The position numbers and the translations under genes are program-made. This document shows, piece after piece, positions 7,781 through 15,552 of a stretch of DNA of 64,000 nucleotides (positions within the stretch are counted from its first letter, which is position 1; each line of letters begins with the position of its first letter). Origin of the DNA: Gammaproteobacteria bacterium. Its GTDB lineage: Bacteria > Pseudomonadota > Gammaproteobacteria > UBA6429 > Thiohalophilaceae. The notes beneath the pieces were generated by a model. The model did no database searches and had not been told where the DNA came from. It was given only the letters and a program-made list of their open reading frames with translations. The DNA is taken from the NCBI GenBank assembly GCA_016125505.1, contig WGLP01000006.1:186001-250000 (forward strand), in the 5' to 3' direction.

Positions 7781-9601
7781 ATGAAAACTAAAATTCATGC
7801 CGGTACCGTCCTGGCGATATCTGTTGTTACCGCTTCCCACGCCGCCCACGCGGCGGAACAAACCGAGCCGGTGATCGTCACCGCGACACGCACGGCGCAG
7901 ATCGCCGATCAATCCGTGGCACCGGTGATCGTGATCGACCGACAGGCCCTGGAACGAAATCCCGGTGCTGACCTTACCGATCTCCTGCGCATGTACACCG
8001 GGATCGAGATCGGCCGTTACGGCGGGCCGGGCCAGACCGCCTCCATCTTCCTGCGCGGCACCAATAGCACGCAGACCCTGGTGATGATCGACGGGGTCAA
8101 ACTGAATTCTGGCACCGCCGGTGTTGCGGCCATTCAGAACATCGATCCCAGCGTGGTCGATCACATCGAGGTGGTCATGGGCCCACGCTCGACCCTGTAT
8201 GGCTCGGAGGCCATCGGCGGCGTGATTAACATCATCACCAAACGCCAAACCGTGGACGGTAGCCAGTACAGTGCGGCCGCAGGTGGCGGTAGTTATGGCA
8301 CGCGGGATATCAAGCTTGCCGCGCATAACCATCAGGGTGACAGCGGCGCCGGTATCGAGGCCGGCTATACCAAAAGCAACGGCTTCCCGACCCGGGCCGA
8401 TTCAAACATCGATCGCGGTTACGATAATCTCAATGTGCATGTCTACGGCAGCAAACGCATCGGCGACACCCGTTATGACGTCAGTCACTGGCAAACCAGC
8501 GGCAACACCGAATACCTGACGTCCGCGACCAATGCGCAGGACCAGGATTTTCTCAGCACCGCCACCATGATTACCGCGAAGACACCGATGTCTGCGACCT
8601 GGCTCAGCACGCTCAAACTCAGCCATGTCAGCGACAAACTCGATCAGAATCAATACGATGTGGTGGTCACCACGCAAAAAGACTTTGCGCATACCTCGCG
8701 CTACAGTCTCGACTGGCAAAACGATCTTCAGTGGAATCCACAGAATCTGCTGACCGCCGGGCTGTATCGTGCACAGGAAGATACCACGGCCTTCAGTTTC
8801 GGCAGCGGGTACGACACCAATAATTACACCAATGCAGTATTCGCGCAAAACGTGCGTACGACCACACAAACGACGTTGATCACCGGTCTGCGTTATACGA
8901 ACAATCAAATCTACGGTGACTACACAACCTGGAACCTGGAGTATGGACTCAACCTGACCCAGGCCTTGCGCATGACCCTCGCCAGCAACAGCGGTTTTCG
9001 CGCACCGGACAGCAATGACCTGTACGGTTCCGGCGGCAATCCGGATCTGAAGCCGGAAACCTCGCAGAACAGCGAGCTGGGATTACGTTACCAGATCACA
9101 CCGGCACAACGCGTGAGCCTGAATGTCTTTCGCAACAAGATCACCAACCTGATCATCTGGAATAACGTCACCAGCATGGTGGACAACATCGGACAGGTCA
9201 CCATTACCGGCAGCGAACTGGCCTATCAGGTCAGCAGTGACCACTGGGCGGCCAGATTACGTGCCAGCGTACAGAATCCTCACGATGACATTACCAACAG
9301 TCAACTGGTGCGGCGCGCACAACACGCCTACGGCCTGATGCTGCAATACCACGGCAACAAGTACGATGTGAGTCTGGATACGATCTACAGCGGTGAACGC
9401 CCGGACTTCAACATCAATACCTACGTCGCGGAGACATTGCCGTCTTACACACTGGTGAATCTGTCCGGCGCCTATCGCGTTAGCGAAGCCTTGCGTCTCA
9501 GCCTGCGCATCGAAAACCTGACCGATGCCGACTATCAGGTCGTCGACGGGTATAATACGGCGGGACGCAGTGCCTACGCCGAGCTGCGTTACACCCTGTA
9601 G
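7781..9601 (+). CDS. btuB: TonB-dependent cobalamin receptor BtuB
   Basis: 606 residues from the ATG at 7781, with the strong SD GAGG at 7769 and a signal peptide ending around HAAHAAEQ. A TonB box-like segment (EPVIVTATR) is followed by the plug domain (DLTDLLRMYTGIEIGRYGG, FLRGTNSTQTLVMIDGVKLN, VVMGPRSTLYGSEAIGGVIN). A 22-strand barrel region follows, ending in a C-terminal aromatic strand (YAELRYTL). Length and plug sequence match BtuB. It imports vitamin B12 across the outer membrane using TonB energy. The cobalamin riboswitch upstream and the cobalamin adenosyltransferase downstream support the substrate. An upstream in-frame start at 7604 lies inside the riboswitch and is not used. Confidence 0.95.
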   Translation: MKTKIHAGTVLAISVVTASHAAHAAEQTEPVIVTATRTAQIADQSVAPVIVIDRQALERNPGADLTDLLRMYTGIEIGRYGGPGQTASIFLRGTNSTQTLVMIDGVKLNSGTAGVAAIQNIDPSVVDHIEVVMGPRSTLYGSEAIGGVINIITKRQTVDGSQYSAAAGGGSYGTRDIKLAAHNHQGDSGAGIEAGYTKSNGFPTRADSNIDRGYDNLNVHVYGSKRIGDTRYDVSHWQTSGNTEYLTSATNAQDQDFLSTATMITAKTPMSATWLSTLKLSHVSDKLDQNQYDVVVTTQKDFAHTSRYSLDWQNDLQWNPQNLLTAGLYRAQEDTTAFSFGSGYDTNNYTNAVFAQNVRTTTQTTLITGLRYTNNQIYGDYTTWNLEYGLNLTQALRMTLASNSGFRAPDSNDLYGSGGNPDLKPETSQNSELGLRYQITPAQRVSLNVFRNKITNLIIWNNVTSMVDNIGQVTITGSELAYQVSSDHWAARLRASVQNPHDDITNSQLVRRAQHAYGLMLQYHGNKYDVSLDTIYSGERPDFNINTYVAETLPSYTLVNLSGAYRVSEALRLSLRIENLTDADYQVVDGYNTAGRSAYAELRYTL

Positions 9602-9612
9602 CTGGAACCACT

Positions 9613-10245
9613 ATGCGATTGAGCGTCCAACATTTTGTCCTCCTCTCGGTACTCGCACATGCCGCGGTATTGTTTGCGTGGACGCAGACATCATCGCAAA
9701 CAATCCTGATCGCACAATCGACCTCCAGCGCACCGCGTCTGGAGGTCGCCTTGCGTGATACACAAAAACCTGATGCTATGGTGGTACATAAAACAACGAC
9801 AGCACATCAGCACACTGCGGCTGCCGCCGTGCACCGTCACGCCTTGCCTGCACCTGCTACAACACCCGCATCGACAGTCGCGGAAACACCTCCAGCACCC
9901 GTCACACATTCTGAACCCGTGGCATATCAGGCGGAGTTCCGGCGTAACGAGGTCCGCAACCGGGTATTGAGTAGATTGCGCACGGACCTGCACCAGTATT
10001 TTGTGTATCCCATGCTGGCACAGCGCCAGGGCTGGCAGGGTCGGGTACTGCTGGGGTTTTCCGTGGAAGCCAATGGCGCGATTCGCAATATTCACGTGGC
10101 CGCCGGTTCCGGTTATCCGATTCTGGACACCTCCGCCATGAACGCACTGGCACGCGTGCGGCATTTATATGAAGCCAGCGAGTGGCTGCAAGGTAATCGG
10201 CTGGAAATGCAGATGCCGGTTGAATTCCGACTGCAAGGAGGATAA
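9613..10245 (+). CDS. tonB: TonB family energy transducer
   Basis: 210 residues. One N-terminal membrane segment (about residues 6-24) is followed by a His/Pro/Ala-rich periplasmic spacer and a C-terminal TonB domain (YFVYPMLAQRQGWQGRVLLG, SVEANGAI, SGYPILDTSAMNAL, MQMPVEFRLQ). It starts 12 bases after btuB, so it is likely a dedicated transducer for this receptor. No ExbB or ExbD is seen in the window, so it would have to use a complex encoded elsewhere. Confidence 0.93.
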   Translation: MRLSVQHFVLLSVLAHAAVLFAWTQTSSQTILIAQSTSSAPRLEVALRDTQKPDAMVVHKTTTAHQHTAAAAVHRHALPAPATTPASTVAETPPAPVTHSEPVAYQAEFRRNEVRNRVLSRLRTDLHQYFVYPMLAQRQGWQGRVLLGFSVEANGAIRNIHVAAGSGYPILDTSAMNALARVRHLYEASEWLQGNRLEMQMPVEFRLQGG

Positions 10246-10247
10246 AC

Positions 10248-10799
10248 ATGGGTAACAGGCTCTCGAAGATCTACACGCGCACCGGCGACGATGGCACGAC
10301 CGGGCTGGGTGACGGCGTGCGTGTCGATAAGGACGATCCGCGGATCGAGGCCTTCGGTACTGTCGACGAGCTCAACAGCCTGATCGGTGTCATCCTCGCG
10401 CACAATCTGCCCGCCGCGATTGCACGTTGCCTGCAGGATGTGCAACACGATTTATTCGACCTCGGCGGTGAATTGAGCCTGCCCGACTATGTCAGCGTCA
10501 GTGAGCACTACGTGCAACGGCTCGAACAGCAACTGGATCACTTCAATGCCACCTTGCCGCCCCTCAAGGAATTCATCCTGCCCGCCGGCGGCCTGGCAAC
10601 ATCGCACACCCACGTCGCGCGCACGGTATGCCGCCGCGCGGAACGCCGCGTCTTTAGCCTGCACAAGCAGACACCGGTGAACATCCATATCCTGCACTAT
10701 CTCAACCGCCTCTCCGATCTGCTGTTTGTGATCGCGCGGGTCTGTGCCCGCCATGAAAACGGGCAGGAAGTTTATTGGCAGCCACGAAAGAATAAATAA
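10248..10799 (+). CDS. Cob(I)alamin adenosyltransferase, PduO type
   Basis: 183 residues. The start YTRTGDDGTTGLGDG is the ATP-binding signature of PduO-type corrinoid adenosyltransferases. EAFGTVDELNSLIG and the helical core with FILPAGG and HVARTVCRRAERRV, whose arginines bind ATP and corrinoid, follow. It converts cob(I)alamin plus ATP to adenosylcobalamin. It sits two bases after tonB and has a good SD (AAGGAGG). In the same riboswitch-controlled unit it would convert imported B12 to the coenzyme that then represses the unit. Confidence 0.95.
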   Translation: MGNRLSKIYTRTGDDGTTGLGDGVRVDKDDPRIEAFGTVDELNSLIGVILAHNLPAAIARCLQDVQHDLFDLGGELSLPDYVSVSEHYVQRLEQQLDHFNATLPPLKEFILPAGGLATSHTHVARTVCRRAERRVFSLHKQTPVNIHILHYLNRLSDLLFVIARVCARHENGQEVYWQPRKNK

Positions 10800-10846
10800 C
10801 GTAAACTAGACAGTTTGTTGCCTATACCTGAGAAGGTATAACAACG

Positions 10847-10950
10847 TACGAGATGCCCTGTTGTTTCGGGACACGCGGTAAATACGTCCCTGTACGCTCA
10901 TATGCCGCTTCCCTGCGGCATATGGTCCCGAAACAACAGCGCGTCTCGTA
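10847..10950. repeat. Large palindromic intergenic element (nested hairpins)
   Basis: An outer stem TACGAGA (10847-10853)/TCTCGTA (10944-10950) encloses a perfect 15-bp stem CTGTTGTTTCGGGAC (10858-10872)/GTCCCGAAACAACAG (10925-10939). Inside is a 10-bp hairpin CATATGCCGC (10899-10908)/GCGGCATATG (10915-10924). A smaller hairpin TATACCT/AGGTATA lies just upstream at 10823-10840. No T tract follows, so it is not a standard terminator. It could be a repeat (REP/MITE-like) element or a structured leader for the next gene. No second copy was noticed in this window. Confidence 0.7.
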
Positions 10951-10980
10951 TCGCACATTTTTCAAATTTCGGAGTACGGT

Positions 10981-11775
10981 ATGAAAAATCCTGTTGTGTT
11001 GGTTGGCGTTGGTGAAATGGGCGGCGTGTTCGCACGCGGTATCCTGCGAGTGGGGCATCCCGTCATCCCCGTTACCCGCGGCAGCAACCTGCCCGAGATC
11101 GTCGCGGCCTATCCAACACCACAACTGGTCCTGGTCAGCGTGGCGGAAAACGATCTGCATACCACCCTCGCCCAGCTCCCCGCGCCCTGGCGCGATCGCG
11201 TCGGTTTGCTGCAAAACGAATTATTGCCGCGCGACTGGGAGCAACATCAATTGCCGCAACCAACGGTAATCTCCGTCTGGTTCGAAAAGAAGAAAGGTCA
11301 GGACGCCAAGGTGCTGATCCCGTCGCCGGTGTTTGGTCCGCAGGCCGGCCTGCTCGTCGCCGCCCTGGCGGCGCTGGATATCCCCGCCGTCACCCTGAAT
11401 ACAGCAGATGACTTGTGTTACGAGCTGGTACGCAAGAATGTCTATATCCTGACGACCAATATCAGCGGCCTGGTCACCGGCGGCAACGTCAGTGAATTAT
11501 GGCAACAGCATCAGGAACTGGCACGCCAGGTAGCTAATGAGGTCATCGATATCCAGGAGTGGTTGACCAACCGCACATTCGATCGCGAGCGATTGATCGC
11601 CGGCATGGTCGAAGGCATGGAAGGCGATCCGGCACACATGTGCATGGGGCGCTCGGCACCCGGACGTCTGCAACGCGCCTTGCGCTATGCCGATGAAGCG
11701 AAATTGCCGGTACCGGCGTTACGCGATATCTACACGCGGCAGGTCAAGACACAAAGCCGCGCACCGTGCCAATAG
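10981..11775 (+). CDS. Rossmann-fold NAD(P)-binding protein, ketopantoate reductase-like
   Basis: 264 residues. The N terminus VLVGVGEMGGVFARGIL is a dinucleotide-binding Rossmann motif (GxGxxG-like). SVAENDLHTTL and LLQNELLPRD resemble the NADP-domain layout of PanE-like or 6-phosphogluconate dehydrogenase-like reductases. The C-terminal half is helical and ends with MEGDPAHMCMGRSAPGR. I do not recognise a specific enzyme, and the substrate is unknown. It follows the palindromic element with an SD-like CGGAG and is convergent with the last eCIS gene. Confidence 0.6.
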   Translation: MKNPVVLVGVGEMGGVFARGILRVGHPVIPVTRGSNLPEIVAAYPTPQLVLVSVAENDLHTTLAQLPAPWRDRVGLLQNELLPRDWEQHQLPQPTVISVWFEKKKGQDAKVLIPSPVFGPQAGLLVAALAALDIPAVTLNTADDLCYELVRKNVYILTTNISGLVTGGNVSELWQQHQELARQVANEVIDIQEWLTNRTFDRERLIAGMVEGMEGDPAHMCMGRSAPGRLQRALRYADEAKLPVPALRDIYTRQVKTQSRAPCQ

Positions 11776-11794
11776 GCAACAGCGCGAACAGTAT

Positions 11795-14700
11795 TTATTC
11801 CGGCTCACTGTCGAGAATCATTCCGACGAAGGTACTGGGGTCGAGGACGACACTTCCCGCCCCCACGCTGCCGCCGATGGCAATCCCGAAGAACTCGAAA
11901 GTCCTGACACCGTTTACTGAATAGGCGATCGCATCACCTGATTGCGGCGCTGTGAGGCTGACGACATTGGATGAATCGACAACAATGGCTTCGCGCCGGT
12001 GTTCCCGTACCCTGACCGCGACTTCCACCACGGCACCGTACTGCGTGCCATTGGATGTCCGCCCGAACAGGACACTGCGATCCAAATCGTAATTCATATC
12101 GCCTGGCCCGACACTGGTCCAATCGATCTCATTCAATAAGCGCACAATGGTACTCGTCGGCGTGGACGCGAGTCGACTGGTGCGCGTTCCTTCACGAGCA
12201 GCGGTGCCTCGTGCGCCGCCTGTTTTCTTCTTACTTTTTTTCTTGGCCTTCTTCTTACCGCCTGCCGATCCGGCAGCGACGTCCGGCGATGACGTGGTGG
12301 TTGTCGACGATGTTGATGGTGCTGCATCGGACGTCGATGTAGACGTTGTTGTCGAAGTAGATGTTGAAGTCGATGTCGTTGTGGTCGGCGGCGGTGTTGT
12401 CGTCGTCGACGGCGGTCGATGTTGTTCAATCGCGCGCAGGATCGCCTGCCGCAGTTCTTCCTGCGTCACGTGCGCCGGTTCCCAATTCAGACTCATCAGG
12501 TATTCAAGATCCGCTTCGGATATCCCGGCGGTTGCAGTGAGCAACATCGCTACCCAGTCTGCGGATGGCACCCGGTACTCACCGTCCGGATGTGACCTCG
12601 CCAAAGTCTGCAAGAGAATACGTTGCGTGGGTGTCGCCTGTTGCACGAGCTGATCGAGTCGCGCCGCTTCCACCACGGCGCGTTGTAAGGCCGCGGGGTC
12701 CTGCGGTGTGGGTGCCGCCAGATTCAGGCGCGCCACGATCTCGGCGAGTCGCTGACTTTCCGCGGCGCTGTCACTACCCGTGCCTGTGATTCCGGTATCA
12801 CTATGCCCTGTCCCGGTTCCAGTGCCTGTGTCTGTTGTCCCGCTACCGGTTCCTGTGCCAGTACCAGTATCACGTCCGGTGCCTGTTCCGGCACCAGTAC
12901 CTCCTGCACCTGTCGTACCATCTGCTCGAGTACCGCCGGTGCCACTCGTACCACCTGCCGTACCGGGAACAGTACCACCGGTACCACTACCACCCTCACC
13001 CGGTGTGGTCGACGTGCCACCGGGATCACCTTCGCCGGCGTGCTCACCACTGCCACCGGCAACGGCACCCGTGGCACCTTCAACCTCGCCACTACCGGAA
13101 CGACCCGCGGCGGCGCCGACAGTATCCCGCACCGTACCGCTACCGGCCACGCCTGCGCCGGCGACCACATTGCCGCTGCCTTCGCCAGCACCCGCAGCAC
13201 CGGCCGCCGCACTGATGGAATCCTCCGTGACGCCAGCGCCGGCAACACCGGCACCGGCACTCATGTTTCCTGAAGAAGCACCTGCACCCACCGCACCCAC
13301 CGCCGCGCCTTCGGAGTTATACACGATACCGGCACTGACAGTTCCGATACTCGCGCTGCTCGAATTGATCGAGACCCCGACGCCGACATTGCCCGCCCCT
13401 ATGGACGAACCGCCAATAGAAATCCCCAGGCCGAAGTTCCAGGCTGACGCACTGCCACCGCGCCGGCTGGTCTTTTTCTTGGACGACTTTTTCTTTGAAG
13501 ACTTTTTCTTCGTCGATTTTTTCTTGGTCGACTTCTTCTTGGTTTTTTTCTTGGTCGATTTCTTTTTCGTCGACTTCTTCTTGGTCTTCTTCTTCGTCGA
13601 TTTCTTTTTGGTTTTCTTCTTTTTCTTCTTCTTTTTTTTCTTTTTCTTCTTTTTCTTTTTGCCGTACAGAATGACACCCGGACCACACCACATCACGTTA
13701 TAAATCTGACCCAGGGCAACGACCGTCCGCGGCACACGATAACGGCGCGTGCCCAGCATGGGCGAGATCACCCTGACACCCAGGCGCCGGCGCAACGGCG
13801 CATTCTCATCGGAGTTGCCCTTGTCGATGTAATTGGCAACCTGGGTTTCGCCCAGCAGGAAGCCGCCAACATTTGCCGGTTTGATCTCGGCCACCAGCAT
13901 GGCCAGACCGCCGCGGCTGCGATAGGCCAGGTCCGGCACGCCCACGCCGGAACGCGCACTGGGACCTCCAAAGATCTGTGGATCAATCACGGAACCGCCG
14001 TAGTCGCGGAACGGCGCCGACGCCCCGGATTCCACGTCGAACACCGCACGCGGACCCAGACGGCGTTCGAAATCCGCCTGGATCTGCGCCTCCACGGCAT
14101 TACCGATCGCAAAACTGCTGGCGAAATCCGTATCGAAAATATTGCGGCACGCTAATGGTATGCGCTGTATCAGCGGCTGCGGCATGCGCGAGATTCGTGG
14201 CTGCGTGCCTGCAACGGTGCTGATGGTCTGTCTTGCACGACTTATCGTAGCGGCACCACGCTGCTGCACCACATGGGTCAGTTCATGCGCCATGAGATGC
14301 CGGCCGCTGCTGGACGCCATCGACAACTCGCCGCGATTGAAGACGATGTGATGACCAAACGTGAATGCACGCGCATGTACCGCATCGGCTACGGAGGCCG
14401 CTTGCGCACCCTCGTGCACGCGCACATGACTGAAATCGCGACCAAAGCGTGGTTCATAATAGCCGCGTTCCGCACGATTCAGGCTTCGACCACGACCATT
14501 GAGCGTATTTAAAGAAGCGGAAACAGTATCGCTACTGCTACCGCGTGTTGCCCCCGGCGCCGACTTAGTCTGGATAAGCAGATCTTCCTGCATATCCTGT
14601 GATTGCTGGCAGGCAGCGCACATGCGCTGTACCGATTGATTGCTGAGCGAGGAGATACCCTGGTTGTGACCCTGCGCATATGGCTCCGCCATGTTCAGGA

Positions 14701-14890
14701 CACGGCTGGCGACGCGATCGGCTTCCTGTTCGTAATAATCCCCCGCGCTACTGATTTTCAGTTTCGCCTGTATCCAGGGCGAGGTCGTTGCCACGACGGC
14801 ATTGGGCTGCTGTGGCGTGACCGGTTGCTTAGCTGCGGATTTCGTAACCGGGGTCTTGCTTGCGGCGGATTTGGGGTGGGAGATCGACAA
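11795..14890 (-). CDS. DUF4157-headed candidate eCIS effector with PD-(D/E)XK-like and Lys-rich segments
   Basis: 1031 residues; the last gene of the eCIS operon. A DUF4157 head holds CAAC (91-94), RFGRDFSHVRVHEG (148-161) and a zinc-metalloprotease-like HELTH (202-206); this domain is a known marker of eCIS cargo. Residues ~250-410 show a spacing typical of PD-(D/E)XK nucleases (VPD with D320, AEIK with E335 and K337, then Q350 and Y354). Next come a lysine-rich tract of about 70 residues (411-~478), a Gly/Ala/Thr low-complexity region (~480-705), a helical segment, a Thr/Ser linker with a second Lys cluster, and a C-terminal domain of about 130 residues of no known family. The nuclease reading is inference from motif spacing. 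No immunity gene is adjacent, as is usual for eCIS cargo. Confidence 0.85.
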   Translation of the reverse strand: MSISHPKSAASKTPVTKSAAKQPVTPQQPNAVVATTSPWIQAKLKISSAGDYYEQEADRVASRVLNMAEPYAQGHNQGISSLSNQSVQRMCAACQQSQDMQEDLLIQTKSAPGATRGSSSDTVSASLNTLNGRGRSLNRAERGYYEPRFGRDFSHVRVHEGAQAASVADAVHARAFTFGHHIVFNRGELSMASSSGRHLMAHELTHVVQQRGAATISRARQTISTVAGTQPRISRMPQPLIQRIPLACRNIFDTDFASSFAIGNAVEAQIQADFERRLGPRAVFDVESGASAPFRDYGGSVIDPQIFGGPSARSGVGVPDLAYRSRGGLAMLVAEIKPANVGGFLLGETQVANYIDKGNSDENAPLRRRLGVRVISPMLGTRRYRVPRTVVALGQIYNVMWCGPGVILYGKKKKKKKKKKKKKKKKTKKKSTKKKTKKKSTKKKSTKKKTKKKSTKKKSTKKKSSKKKSSKKKTSRRGGSASAWNFGLGISIGGSSIGAGNVGVGVSINSSSASIGTVSAGIVYNSEGAAVGAVGAGASSGNMSAGAGVAGAGVTEDSISAAAGAAGAGEGSGNVVAGAGVAGSGTVRDTVGAAAGRSGSGEVEGATGAVAGGSGEHAGEGDPGGTSTTPGEGGSGTGGTVPGTAGGTSGTGGTRADGTTGAGGTGAGTGTGRDTGTGTGTGSGTTDTGTGTGTGHSDTGITGTGSDSAAESQRLAEIVARLNLAAPTPQDPAALQRAVVEAARLDQLVQQATPTQRILLQTLARSHPDGEYRVPSADWVAMLLTATAGISEADLEYLMSLNWEPAHVTQEELRQAILRAIEQHRPPSTTTTPPPTTTTSTSTSTSTTTSTSTSDAAPSTSSTTTTSSPDVAAGSAGGKKKAKKKSKKKTGGARGTAAREGTRTSRLASTPTSTIVRLLNEIDWTSVGPGDMNYDLDRSVLFGRTSNGTQYGAVVEVAVRVREHRREAIVVDSSNVVSLTAPQSGDAIAYSVNGVRTFEFFGIAIGGSVGAGSVVLDPSTFVGMILDSEPE

Positions 14891-14910
14891 GCACGTTTTT
14901 CCTTATCGAC

Positions 14911-15543
14911 TCAACGCTGCGATAATTCTCGCCCAAAACAAAATGCACAATAATCGTACCCGAGTGCGATGGCCTGCGCCGGCGAATCGAAATAGTAACG
15001 CCGGTCCGGCCGGATCTCGGCGAGCTGGCAGGCCCCGGTCGCCTGTTGTACGTCGTGCAATTCTTCCGTAAGTGCATTTCCCAGATAGCGGGTTTCATGT
15101 CCGTGCACACGATAGGGTTCGGGCAAGAGATTCAGGATGATGCGACGATGCAACTGCGTATCGACTGCCTTATCGATGCGCGGATGCACAAAATACGAGA
15201 CCAACAAGCCGCTACCCGGCTGTTCGCTGGCGCCCAATGCAAACAGGCCGCATTCGCGTACCGTGCCCACCCCTTCGCCGGGCGCAAAGGTGACATTCAC
15301 CGCGATGCGCGGGGTAATCAGGTCAGTAGGCTGGCTGAATTCGTCCACATAGGTGATATCCTCCGGCAATACCTGCTTGCGTGCGATCTCATGCTGATAG
15401 GACAAGCTATCCCGGCTTAGGATCGGTGGTGCGGTATCCCAGCCTGCGAGTCCATTGCCAATGGCAAAATACAGTGGATCCCCGGCCGGGGATCCACTGC
15501 ACAGCAACTCTGCCATATAGGTATAGAAGTGCTGACTCAACAT
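14911..15543 (-). CDS. Tail-collar/fibre-like eCIS protein with Ada-like Cys motif
   Basis: 210 residues. The N-terminal part (YFAIGNGLAGWD, then TAPPILSRDSLSYQHEIARK) resembles the N-terminal region of phage tail-collar and tail-fibre proteins. The last ~45 residues (GACQLAEI, RRYYFDSPAQAIALGYDYC, AFC) match the spacing of Ada-type zinc-binding domains (C...A, then YFxSxxxAxxxGYxxCxxC). It lies between the vWA and effector genes, 20 bases from the effector start. A plausible role is fibre attachment or effector packaging at the particle end. Family assignment is moderate and function unproven. Confidence 0.6.
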   Translation of the reverse strand: MLSQHFYTYMAELLCSGSPAGDPLYFAIGNGLAGWDTAPPILSRDSLSYQHEIARKQVLPEDITYVDEFSQPTDLITPRIAVNVTFAPGEGVGTVRECGLFALGASEQPGSGLLVSYFVHPRIDKAVDTQLHRRIILNLLPEPYRVHGHETRYLGNALTEELHDVQQATGACQLAEIRPDRRYYFDSPAQAIALGYDYCAFCFGRELSQR

Positions 15544-15552
15544 ATTATTGCA

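Noticed and set aside
12780-13703. Long plus-strand open frame rich in Pro/Val/Phe opposite the effector gene
   Set aside because: It mirrors the Gly/Thr and Lys low-complexity codons of the minus-strand DUF4157 gene; no SD, no domain.
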